Shown here in pieces: positions 1 through 6,778 of a stretch of DNA of 8,342 nucleotides. Within the stretch, counting starts at the first letter, position 1; the number at the start of each line of letters is the position of its first letter. The DNA is from an uncultured Bacilli bacterium (lineage in GTDB: Bacteria; Bacillota_I; Bacilli_A; RFN20; CAG-288). The notes under the pieces are model-generated. The model had not been told where the DNA came from, ran no database searches, and saw only the letters and a list, made by a program, of their open reading frames with translations. The stretch is taken from contig CAOSOP010000045.1 of assembly GCA_948525355.1 (NCBI GenBank), forward strand, positions 1 to 8,342, given 5' to 3'. Position numbers and translations under genes: made by a program.

Positions 1-137
1 AGTCCAAGTCTGGAACATGCCAAATGCTCGACTCGTATACGCGTATCGGTCTGGTACACCCCCAACTCCGTCGCCACCTCGGTCGCTTCCAGGGGAAGCT
101 CCCTCGGTGGCGCCATAGTTGGGGGTGAGCAAACAAA
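1..137. other. GC-rich island of unknown nature at the left edge
   Basis: The first 130 bases contain 79 G or C (about 61%, counted by hand), whereas the rest of the window is strongly AT-rich. The change is sharp, just before the terminator hairpin at 139-160. On the minus strand a frame opens at an ATG at 116 and runs off the left edge without a stop, but there is no Shine-Dalgarno site. The plus-strand frames are also open across most of the island, as GC-rich DNA tends to be, so openness is not evidence of coding. I do not recognise tRNA, 5S rRNA, tmRNA, SRP RNA or RNase P RNA landmarks. It could be part of a structured RNA, transferred DNA, or an assembly join. Confidence 0.4.
57..127. 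repeat. nested inverted repeat / long hairpin
   Basis: Three perfect nested stems are visible: 57-67 with 117-127 (11 bp), 72-78 with 106-112 (7 bp), and 85-90 with 94-99 (6 bp, loop AGG). The internal loops between them are symmetric, 4+4 and 6+6 nt, and could hold extra G-C pairs (70-114, 81-103, 82-102). The whole therefore folds as one 71-nt imperfect hairpin, on either strand as RNA. Function is unknown. Confidence 0.7.
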
Positions 138-160
138 AAGCACTCATATAATCGAGTGCT
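131..160 (-). terminator. Rho-independent terminator of the small membrane protein gene
   Basis: A 7-bp stem (139-145 with 154-160, AGCACTC/GAGTGCT) with an 8-nt loop lies 7 nt beyond the minus-strand stop codon. Read on the minus strand it is followed at once by a T-rich run (138-131, TTTTGTTT). On the plus strand the next T-run (171-177) is 10 nt away, so two-way use is possible but weaker. Confidence 0.75.
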
Positions 161-167
161 ATAAATT

Positions 168-533
168 CTATTTTTTTGATTTGAAGTTTACACCGATGAT
201 AGCGCCTAGGAATAACGATAGCACCTTTATACCTATCATTATACCGTTTACCAAATCTAATTTATCGCTTGTTCCCGCTAGGCTATATGCTATAGTTCCA
301 TAGATTGCGGCTAAGATTAATCCTATTAACCATCCTTTCTTTTTTACAATCATTCCTAAGAAGAAAGAGTAGAAGAAGAATATCAAGATGCCGAGTAGTG
401 AAACTGTTAGGGAAGAAGTCTCTGGTGTCATTATTCCACTTTTTCCTAGTGACGAGAAGATAAAGCAAATAATCGTAGCTACTATTGCGGTTATTACTGT
501 TAGTAGTAAAAATTTTTTAAAAAATGATTTCAT
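168..533 (-). CDS. TIGR04086/DUF3792-type small membrane protein (YrzE-like)
   Basis: A 121-residue hydrophobic protein with about four membrane segments (roughly residues 8-29, 41-63, 67-86 and 94-115) and a short basic C-terminal tail ending KSKK. The KKKGWLIG turn before the third segment and the GAIIGVNF ending fit the TIGR04086/DUF3792 family of Firmicutes membrane proteins, which are about this size and have no known function. The ATG at 533 is chosen because GAGGTGA lies 2 nt upstream; a longer in-frame reading from 581 would add 16 residues with no ribosome site. The gene diverges from the DUF421 gene and ends at its own terminator. Its place beside DUF421, SpoVB-like and secDF genes matches yrzE in Bacillus subtilis, from memory. 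It is probably a cytoplasmic-membrane protein; its role is unknown. Confidence 0.82.
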   Translation of the reverse strand: MKSFFKKFLLLTVITAIVATIICFIFSSLGKSGIMTPETSSLTVSLLGILIFFFYSFFLGMIVKKKGWLIGLILAAIYGTIAYSLAGTSDKLDLVNGIMIGIKVLSLFLGAIIGVNFKSKK

Positions 534-535
534 GT

Positions 536-542
536 TCACCTC
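536..542 (-). promoter_or_regulatory. ribosome binding site deciding the start at 533
   Basis: GAGGTGA on the minus strand ends 2 nt before the ATG. The pairing would use the GGUGA side of the anti-Shine-Dalgarno sequence, which explains the short gap. The arrangement is the same as at the divergent DUF421 gene. Confidence 0.75.
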
Positions 543-614
543 ACATTTAAATCTATGATACATTAAGCAGAATAATAACAAATAAAATGGAAATAATAGT
601 TTTGTTTATTAATA

Positions 615-621
615 GAGGTGA
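615..621 (+). promoter_or_regulatory. ribosome binding site deciding the start at 624
   Basis: GAGGTGA lies 2 nt before ATG 624. The in-frame GTG at 618 sits inside this site, so it should not be taken as the start. Confidence 0.75.
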
Positions 622-623
622 AT

Positions 624-1295
624 ATGAATTGGGTTGAAGTGGGACAAGTAGCTTATAAGACTGTTCTTTGTTATTTCTTTCTTCTTATTTGTTTGAAAAT
701 AATGGGGAAAAGAGAGATTGGTAAGATTTCGGCATTTGATATCGTAGTTTTCTTCGTTATATCGGAGTTATTTTCTTTATCATTAAATGAACCAGAACAT
801 TCTATTTTGCGTTCGATTATCCCAGTTGCCATAATAGTCATTTTACAGTTAATATCAGCTTTTATTTCGTTAAAGTTTCCTAAGTTTAGAAGAGGAATGG
901 AAGGTGAAATGACTTATATCATTTACAAAGGAAAAATATTGCAGAATGAGATGAAGAAACAAAGATATACCATTGAAGATTTGTTATCGCAATTAAGAAG
1001 CAAAGATATTCAATCACCAGAAGAAGTTGAATATGCGATTTTAGAGAATAATGGAATGCTTAATGTGATTAAAAAAGATCAGTGTGAATTGGTATCACCT
1101 GATCCTTTAATAATGGATGGAAAGATCAATCATACGACATTGAAAAGGTTAGGAAAAGAAGAAAGCTGGTTGATTGAAGAACTTAGTAAGACTTCAACAC
1201 CTGTGCCAAAAGAGATTTTTCTTGCACTTTACCTCAAGTCTGGCTTTCTTATCATTCCTTACGAAGATAAAGACAATATTAATAAAGTTAAGTAA
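624..1295 (+). CDS. DUF421 / YetF-family membrane protein (YrbG-like)
   Basis: A 223-residue protein with three membrane segments (about 8-27, 39-58 and 64-85) and a soluble C-terminal domain (about 88-215). Family signs are the GKREIGK loop at 28-34 followed by an SAFDIVVFF membrane segment, the GEMTYIIYKGKI strand opening the C-terminal domain, and a DPLIMDGKI then LKRLGKEESWL stretch near the end. These fit the DUF421/YetF family, integral membrane proteins of Firmicutes without an established biochemical role. ATG 624 is chosen over GTG 618 because the GTG belongs to the ribosome site. The last 33 codons (residues 191-223) overlap the convergent flippase gene. The family-like VPKEIFLALYLKSGFL segment lies within that overlap, so the end appears genuine. 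Position next to a SpoVB-like gene matches Bacillus yrbG, from memory. Confidence 0.88.
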   Translation: MNWVEVGQVAYKTVLCYFFLLICLKIMGKREIGKISAFDIVVFFVISELFSLSLNEPEHSILRSIIPVAIIVILQLISAFISLKFPKFRRGMEGEMTYIIYKGKILQNEMKKQRYTIEDLLSQLRSKDIQSPEEVEYAILENNGMLNVIKKDQCELVSPDPLIMDGKINHTTLKRLGKEESWLIEELSKTSTPVPKEIFLALYLKSGFLIIPYEDKDNINKVK

Positions 1296-2570
1296 TATAT
1301 CGATTGTTGCACTTAATATAGTCGATATTGCAACAGCATAAATAGTAAATCTTTTTAAAAGCAGTGCAAGGACCAGCAGCCTGAATATTGATGATACTAG
1401 TGTTGAAAACATCGCTTGCTTTGATTTATTTAAGGCGTGTAATGTAGTTATGCATGGTGTTTCAATATAGTAGATGAGAAATGGGAATGTTAAGTTTTTT
1501 GCAAAACTTGCACCAGAGGTGTCATTATATAATATTTTCATTATATCTTCTGAAAAGAAGAATATTATTGTCGAAAACACGATTCCTAATAGCAATGAAA
1601 AGAAGATGAGACTATAGAAACTTGATTTAGCCCTTTTGATATCATTGTTCTCATACGACCTAGCTATTTCTGGTAAAAAGAAATTGCTTAGTGCAGTTGT
1701 TAAGAATCCTGGCATGAGTAGAAGCGGGAAAACATAGCCAGTGAGCATGCCATAATCTAATAGAACCTTCGTTTGATCAATATTTAATTTTGATAAAATT
1801 GCTGTGTATATTATCGGTTCGAAAAAGTATGTTAATGATCCGATAAGTCTACTTGAGGTTGCGGGAAGAGAGATTTTAAAAAGTTCACCTGCGGCCACTA
1901 CAGAATCATATTCAGAACAAAAAAGCCAGGTAACACATTTTTTCTTAGTGTTTTTCGGAGCGATGAAGAAGAGGTAGAGAGTTTGACCAATTTCACCTAA
2001 TGCCATACCAATAACAGCACCTAATGCTCCCATGCTAGGGGATTTTCTAGAGAAGAGGTCGATAGCAAGTACTAAAAAAACTAATCTAAATATTTCTTCT
2101 GCAATTGAAGAATTTGTCGTTGCTTGAACTTTTCCTTTTCCGATGTAAATACCCTTGATTATAGAAGATGTAGTTACTAGTGGTATGAGTAAGCCTAAAC
2201 CATATACTGCAAGGGTTGTATCTTCATTCTTTAAAGCATATTTAGAAAACACAGGCGCTAAGAAAAAGATGGCGATCATCAGTATAATTGATATTCCCAT
2301 TCCGATTAAAAAGGCTGTGACAAAGAATTTGCGACTATCTTTTGGTCTTTTAGCAATAAGCGTTGAAGTAGCTATTGGAAGTCCTATCGATGCTAAATTG
2401 ATAAATAAAACCATCAATGGGTTTATTAATGAAAACAAACTCATTGAAGTTGCACCGATTGATCTAACCATTACCAGTCTTGATAGCATTGATAATATTT
2501 TTCCTACCATTGCTATGCTTAAGAGATTAAATAGTGATTTTAATAAAGCTTTTTTTCTAAGTGTGTTCAT
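1194..2570 (-). CDS. SpoVB/MurJ-like polysaccharide or lipid flippase (MOP superfamily)
   Basis: A 458-residue polytopic membrane protein with 12 or more hydrophobic segments across its whole length. The N-terminal part, with LSRLVMVRSIGA and then SLINPLMVLFINLASIGLP, is typical of SpoVB-type members of the MOP exporter superfamily, which move lipid-linked sugars such as cell-envelope precursors across the membrane. The substrate here cannot be read from sequence. SpoVB is known from spore cortex formation, but relatives occur in non-sporulating bacteria, so sporulation should not be inferred. The start at MNTL is chosen because it precedes the first membrane helix. Its ribosome site is weak, AAGGG about 14 nt upstream. 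A TTG-started 35-residue extension lacks a site and does not resemble the family. The C-terminal 33 codons overlap the convergent DUF421 gene, and the in-frame sequence there still reads as a membrane helix followed by a basic tail. Confidence 0.85.
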   Translation of the reverse strand: MNTLRKKALLKSLFNLLSIAMVGKILSMLSRLVMVRSIGATSMSLFSLINPLMVLFINLASIGLPIATSTLIAKRPKDSRKFFVTAFLIGMGISIILMIAIFFLAPVFSKYALKNEDTTLAVYGLGLLIPLVTTSSIIKGIYIGKGKVQATTNSSIAEEIFRLVFLVLAIDLFSRKSPSMGALGAVIGMALGEIGQTLYLFFIAPKNTKKKCVTWLFCSEYDSVVAAGELFKISLPATSSRLIGSLTYFFEPIIYTAILSKLNIDQTKVLLDYGMLTGYVFPLLLMPGFLTTALSNFFLPEIARSYENNDIKRAKSSFYSLIFFSLLLGIVFSTIIFFFSEDIMKILYNDTSGASFAKNLTFPFLIYYIETPCITTLHALNKSKQAMFSTLVSSIFRLLVLALLLKRFTIYAVAISTILSATIDILLNFINIVFIFVRNDKKARLEVKCKKNLFWHRC

Positions 2571-2711
2571 AGTTTTTATTCTTTCCCTTGAAATAATATA
2601 TATATAGTGATATATTAATAAAGCATTGCGATTAAGGTCGTTTTGCACGCAAATCTTTACGATAAAATATAGCAATTAATTTAAAAATTTAGAACTTCGG
2701 AGGTATCGTGT
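2571..2711. promoter_or_regulatory. divergent promoter region between flippase gene and secDF
   Basis: This 141-base intergenic region serves the flippase gene (minus) and secDF (plus). On the plus strand TTGCAC (2643-2648) and TAAAAT (2663-2668) resemble -35 and -10 boxes, but the 14-nt spacer is short. The minus strand is very AT-rich near the flippase start (TA runs at 2594-2606), which gives many weak -10-like matches. An 8-bp inverted repeat, TAATATAT 2594-2601 and ATATATTA 2610-2617, lies in the probable flippase leader or promoter. The secDF ribosome site GGAGGT is at 2699-2704. Confidence 0.4.
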
Positions 2712-5183
2712 ATGCGTCGTTTATGGGCATTTATCATTATGCTAACTACTGTAGTATTAAGTGTTGTTTTTATTGGACAACCAATTATTGAGAAAACTAA
2801 TTTTTCTAGTGAGTTTGCTTCTGGAAAAGAAGTTGTTTATCAATTAACCAGACGTGAAGGTGGAATAGCTATTAATCCAGACAAAATTGGTGATAATATC
2901 AATGACCGTTTGGAACGTGCAGGCATTAAGAATGCTCATGTTGAAGTTGTTGGTAGTGGTGATGAAGCTAGTTTAAGAGTTGGATTTGTTCCAAAGAGCG
3001 CAAGTCAATTCAACGAAGTTAAAACTCAAATACAAGCTAGTGGAGAATTATCTATTTGTACCAAAGATGATTATTGCTTGACGGGAAAAGATTTTTTCAA
3101 CACTAACGATTTGGTCAGTTTAAGATATCTCGGTGGTTCGGCTTACCCTGGATTTAATATTAAATCTAAAGTTGCTGCTGACTCATTCTATGAAAAGATT
3201 TCTTCCGAAGAAAATGCAACAGCATATATTTGGCAGAATTATGATCCTGAATATGATTCATATGAAAAGGCATTTGGAGAAAATCCTGATGAAGATGTTA
3301 AAGCTAAAGTTGTAACAGCTGTTGTTTGGTCAGGTAACTATATCGAAGAAGATCTTCGTTTGTATTTAACACAAGATCCATATGGACAAGCTTTTACTCT
3401 TTCTTCGGCAAGAGCATTTGCAAATGCTTATAATAATCCAGACTATGGTTGTAATATCAAGTATTTGTATACGACTAATATTCCTGCAACTTTCTCTAGC
3501 ACAGTTATGACATTAACGCTTGTATCAATTGGCGTTGTTATTGCTCTTATTGGCGTTGCTTTAATTGCACTCTTTAAAGGTGCTGGTGTGATTAATTTCA
3601 TTTCATTGATTGCAGTTGTTGGACTTCAACTTTTAATTAATGCAATGGTTGGATTTGAATTTGCATCCGCTTCTATATTAGCAATTTTATTAACTGTAAT
3701 CTTGGGATTATACAATCTACTTGAGATTAATAGAAGAATTAAGGATGAACTTAAGAAAGGAAGAACAATATCTAAGGCTGTTGCTGAAGGAAATCGTAAA
3801 TCTATAATCGCAGTTTTAGATACATGTGCTGTTACACTCGTCGTATCATTATTTGCTTTCTTATTAGGCAAGGGAATGATTAAGACATTTGGTGGAACAT
3901 TATTTGTCGGTTCAATCTTAGTCTTCTTGTCTTGTATTATCATCAATAAGTGGTTGACAGTATTTGCAGCTTCTTCACCATTAGCTAATATTGGTAAAAA
4001 GAGACTTGGACTTAATTATAAAGAAAACAGTGAAAATGTATTCGATAAGGTTAATAAACCTTTAGATACTAAAGTAACTAAAAAGAGAAGGTTTAAAGGA
4101 CTTATAGCTGGTGGTAGCTTAATTGCTGCTTCAGTAGCTGTACTATTAGGATTTGGACTCACCAGAGGTGTGTTTGTCCCTTCAAATGAATATTTGTCTA
4201 CAGCAAGAATTGATTTAATAACTCAATCTAATAAAAAACATTATGAGGACTCGTATGAATTAAAGTCATATTTACTCGAAAACTATTTTAACGAAGCATT
4301 ACTTGGAAAAGAATTCGAGTTTACTGGATTTGATTTTTCTCGCGATGAAAAGCAAGATGAATATGGCAATGACTATGCTGTAACTTATGCATCATTTAAG
4401 GTTGATACTTCATTATTACGCGATAAAGAAGTCACTGAAGTTATTAATCTATTAACTGAAGATATGAAGGTTGAAATGAGTGGTAGCAGTGCTAGTAACG
4501 ATGATTTTGAACCAAAAGTTACTATCGGTGAAGCTAAAGTTGTTAACACTGAATATGAGATGACAAATATGTTATTGATATTAGGCTTATCAGTTTTATT
4601 CTCATCATTATATATATTTGTAAGATTTGGACTCTCGTGGTTCATATCGCACTTGTTGATAACAGCTATCGGTGCAGTTAGCATGGTCGCAATTTTCTCA
4701 GCTTTAATGCTTCCATTTAATATCGCAGTTACATTTGGAATGTTAAATGTTATTATCTTGATGAGCTTTATTATGGTACCTGTGTTTTCTAGAAATAGAG
4801 AAATACTTAAGGATCAGAAGATGGTTAAGACTGCAAACTTAGAAGAAAGAGTTAGTGTTATGGATCAGGCTGTGAAGTCTGTATTCAATTCCTACTTTAT
4901 GGTTGGCTGCACTATCGCTATTGCTTCAGCATTAATCATCGCAATTACTACTGCAAGTATTATGTTATCTGCAATGCTTATTTTCATTATTTCTACTTTA
5001 CTTGTAATGTTCTTGTTGATGTATTTCGCCCCTTCATTCTATTTGTTCTTTAGAACACATATCAAGTTTAAACAAATTGATTGGAGCAAGTTTAAGGTCA
5101 AAATCAAAATGAGAAAGCCTGTTCTAATCGATAAAAATGAACCTCATGAAACCATTGTCATGGGACTTAACGATTTTAGATGA
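2712..5183 (+). CDS. secDF: SecDF fusion, protein translocase accessory subunit (divergent)
   Basis: An 823-residue fusion of SecD and SecF, membrane proteins that use proton flow to help the Sec channel pull proteins out of the cytoplasm. SecD half: helix 8-26, extracytoplasmic domain about 30-260 (including NDRLERAGIKNAHVEVVG at 64-81), then five helices to about 420. The second half starts with a helix at about 462-485, has an extracytoplasmic domain to about 615, and ends with five helices. GTTLLALL-like and GRE-like family landmarks are weak, but RRIKDELKKG (341-350), AVLD (367-370), LPFNIAV (667-673) and VFSRNRE (691-697) align without gaps to SecD/SecF membrane cores. Oddities: the usual SecD helix-4 Asp aligns with Y334, the SecF Asn-Asp pair with F686-I687, and the later SecF Arg with S723. 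Strong start: GGAGGT 7 nt before ATG. recJ overlaps its end. Confidence 0.9.
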   Translation: MRRLWAFIIMLTTVVLSVVFIGQPIIEKTNFSSEFASGKEVVYQLTRREGGIAINPDKIGDNINDRLERAGIKNAHVEVVGSGDEASLRVGFVPKSASQFNEVKTQIQASGELSICTKDDYCLTGKDFFNTNDLVSLRYLGGSAYPGFNIKSKVAADSFYEKISSEENATAYIWQNYDPEYDSYEKAFGENPDEDVKAKVVTAVVWSGNYIEEDLRLYLTQDPYGQAFTLSSARAFANAYNNPDYGCNIKYLYTTNIPATFSSTVMTLTLVSIGVVIALIGVALIALFKGAGVINFISLIAVVGLQLLINAMVGFEFASASILAILLTVILGLYNLLEINRRIKDELKKGRTISKAVAEGNRKSIIAVLDTCAVTLVVSLFAFLLGKGMIKTFGGTLFVGSILVFLSCIIINKWLTVFAASSPLANIGKKRLGLNYKENSENVFDKVNKPLDTKVTKKRRFKGLIAGGSLIAASVAVLLGFGLTRGVFVPSNEYLSTARIDLITQSNKKHYEDSYELKSYLLENYFNEALLGKEFEFTGFDFSRDEKQDEYGNDYAVTYASFKVDTSLLRDKEVTEVINLLTEDMKVEMSGSSASNDDFEPKVTIGEAKVVNTEYEMTNMLLILGLSVLFSSLYIFVRFGLSWFISHLLITAIGAVSMVAIFSALMLPFNIAVTFGMLNVIILMSFIMVPVFSRNREILKDQKMVKTANLEERVSVMDQAVKSVFNSYFMVGCTIAIASALIIAITTASIMLSAMLIFIISTLLVMFLLMYFAPSFYLFFRTHIKFKQIDWSKFKVKIKMRKPVLIDKNEPHETIVMGLNDFR

Positions 5184-6730
5184 TGTCTATATTTGAAAAA
5201 CTATTAAGATTTTATAATTTTACTGATAAAGACTATGAGGACTTTGTTGGTTTCATCGACGATTCTTCTTTTCCAAGAATTGTCGATGAAAATAGTTTTA
5301 ACATGATAAAAAAATTGAAAGAATGTATTGAAAGTGGAAAAAAGATAATCATTTCTGGTGATTATGATTGTGATGGAATAACTTCTACTTCAATACTTTT
5401 TTTAACTATAAAAAAACTTAATGAAAACGTCGGCTACTTTATCCCTTCTAGATATAAAGAAGGATATGGTTTAAATATAGAAAGAATAGCGCAGTTTAAA
5501 GAAAAGGGATATGATGTTTTAATTTCAGTCGACAATGGAATAACTTGTGTAGAGGAAGTAAAATATGCCAAATCTCTTGGATTTGATGTCATTATTGTTG
5601 ACCACCATGAAGTTCAAGAAGTTATTCCTCCAGCAGATTACATCTTTCACCAAAAACTATCTCATCTAACTGATTATAATATTTCTGCTGCTTTTTTGGC
5701 ACTTCTTATATCGAATGAACTCTTAGGATACTATGATCCTTATCTAGTTTCATTAGCTGGGCTTGCAGTTTTATCTGATAGTATGCCACTAGAAAAGGCT
5801 AATTTAGCATTATTGAGGATGGCTCTAAAGTATATTAACGAATATAAATATGAGCAGATAGTTGATATCGCTAATACTGACATCTATGATGAAATATTTT
5901 TAAATTTTAATGTAATACCTAAAATAAATGCAGTTGGCAGAGTTGAAACAGGTCTTAAGGTGAATGATGTAGTAAAATTGTTTACATCTGATAATTCTTT
6001 TAACATTAAGCAATATGCTTTTGAATTAGAATGTGCTAATGATAAAAGAAGAAGCTTGGTTGCTAGTTATGATAAAGAGGACTTAGTAGATTATAAGAGT
6101 TTTTATTTATATGATTCTAAATTAATTCTTGGCGTTGGTGGACTTTTAGCAAATAGAATTTTGACGATGCAAAAGAATAATGCAGTGGTTATGAATTTAA
6201 TTGATGATGAATATACATGTTCAGCAAGAACACTTCCAGGATATGATATTATGCTGGTGCTCAGTGGAATTAAAGATAAGCTCACACATTTTGGCGGTCA
6301 TAGCAATGCTGCTGGATTTTCTTTTAAAAAAGAACAGTTAAATGAAATATTAAAGTATTTGGCGGATAATCTTAAACCAAATACCATAGAAGAAAAAAGA
6401 AGTGTTATCGATATAGAATTAAGTGATGTTAGTTCTAAAACATTTGATATGATAAAAAAATTTGGTCCTTTTGGACAAAATCACAGTGAGCCGCTTTTCC
6501 ATATATGCGTAGATAATAGCAGCTTTAAAAGAATGAAGCTAGGCAGTGAACATATTTATATTCAAAGCAACGATGTTAAGATTATATTCTTCAATGGATT
6601 ATCAAAGTTATCTAATCAAAACGAAACTAGATTAATAGGAAAATTTGCTGAGAATACATTTAATAAAAGGAAAAGCATACAGTTTATAGTAGAATCAACA
6701 GTTGAAGAAAGTGATTATATTCTTATTTAA
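5180..6730 (+). CDS. recJ: RecJ-type single-stranded-DNA 5'-3' exonuclease
   Basis: A 516-residue DHH/DHHA1 phosphoesterase, cytoplasmic, expected to degrade single-stranded DNA 5' to 3' during recombination and repair with manganese at the active site (family knowledge). Metal-binding motifs are intact: GDYDCDG at 60-66, SVDNG at 116-120, DHH at 141-143, and an Asp in AVLSDSMPL at about 200. INAVGR (249-254) matches the RecJ core. The DHHA1 domain ends with GGHSNAAG at 372-379, and FGPFGQNHSEPLF (428-440) begins the C-terminal OB-fold part. Length is close to the shorter RecJ proteins such as that of Escherichia coli and lacks the extra domain of Bacillus RecJ. The start overlaps secDF by 4 nt (ATGATG; ATG 5180 or 5183 are both possible). 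No strong ribosome site is present, which suggests translational coupling to secDF. Confidence 0.95.
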   Translation: MMSIFEKLLRFYNFTDKDYEDFVGFIDDSSFPRIVDENSFNMIKKLKECIESGKKIIISGDYDCDGITSTSILFLTIKKLNENVGYFIPSRYKEGYGLNIERIAQFKEKGYDVLISVDNGITCVEEVKYAKSLGFDVIIVDHHEVQEVIPPADYIFHQKLSHLTDYNISAAFLALLISNELLGYYDPYLVSLAGLAVLSDSMPLEKANLALLRMALKYINEYKYEQIVDIANTDIYDEIFLNFNVIPKINAVGRVETGLKVNDVVKLFTSDNSFNIKQYAFELECANDKRRSLVASYDKEDLVDYKSFYLYDSKLILGVGGLLANRILTMQKNNAVVMNLIDDEYTCSARTLPGYDIMLVLSGIKDKLTHFGGHSNAAGFSFKKEQLNEILKYLADNLKPNTIEEKRSVIDIELSDVSSKTFDMIKKFGPFGQNHSEPLFHICVDNSSFKRMKLGSEHIYIQSNDVKIIFFNGLSKLSNQNETRLIGKFAENTFNKRKSIQFIVESTVEESDYILI

Positions 6731-6732
6731 TG

Positions 6733-6738
6733 TATAAT
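6733..6738 (+). promoter_or_regulatory. possible -10 box of the lipoprotein gene
   Basis: A perfect TATAAT lies just after the recJ stop, 40 nt before the lipoprotein start. I see no good -35 at 16-18 nt upstream, so it may be a weak or chance promoter. It would let the lipoprotein be made apart from secDF-recJ. Confidence 0.35.
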
Positions 6739-6768
6739 TTTTTGCTTTTTATCCATTCTAAAAGTGTC

Positions 6769-6773
6769 GGAGG
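6769..6773 (+). promoter_or_regulatory. ribosome binding site deciding the lipoprotein start
   Basis: GGAGG lies 5 nt before ATG 6779. The in-frame GTG at 6764 is upstream of this site and would spoil the signal peptide start, so ATG 6779 is the likely start. Confidence 0.75.
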
Positions 6774-6778
6774 ATATA

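Larger units (their letters stand above)
534..623. promoter_or_regulatory. divergent promoter region between the TIGR04086 and DUF421 genes
   Basis: This 90-base AT-rich gap separates two divergent genes and must hold both promoters if each is transcribed on its own. A TAAAAT box near 590-595 on the plus strand and TATCAT near 556-561 on the minus strand are possible -10 elements. Neither has a convincing -35 at standard spacing. No operator-like repeat stands out. Confidence 0.35.

Noticed and set aside
1..116. Minus-strand open frame starting MAPPRELPLEATEVATELG in the GC-rich island
   Set aside because: No ribosome site, only 38 codons visible, and the other frames are also mostly open because GC-rich DNA has few stops. 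Not enough to call a gene.
1..137. SRP RNA, tmRNA, RNase P RNA or tRNA
   Set aside because: The diagnostic loops and ends of these RNAs were looked for on both strands and not found.
534..581. 16-residue N-terminal extension of the TIGR04086 protein
   Set aside because: The ribosome site GAGGTGA lies inside this extension, 2 nt before the inner ATG at 533.
2155..2607. 150-codon plus-strand frame opposite the flippase gene
   Set aside because: It is antisense to a clearly recognised gene, has no good ribosome site, and reads as no known protein.
2571..2675. 35-residue N-terminal extension of the flippase
   Set aside because: It starts with TTG without a ribosome site, spans the promoter region, and precedes the family's usual first helix.
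5181..5183. TGA read as tryptophan (Mycoplasma code)
   Set aside because: secDF ends at this TGA exactly where recJ begins, and the flippase also ends at TGA at a sensible length, so TGA is a stop here.
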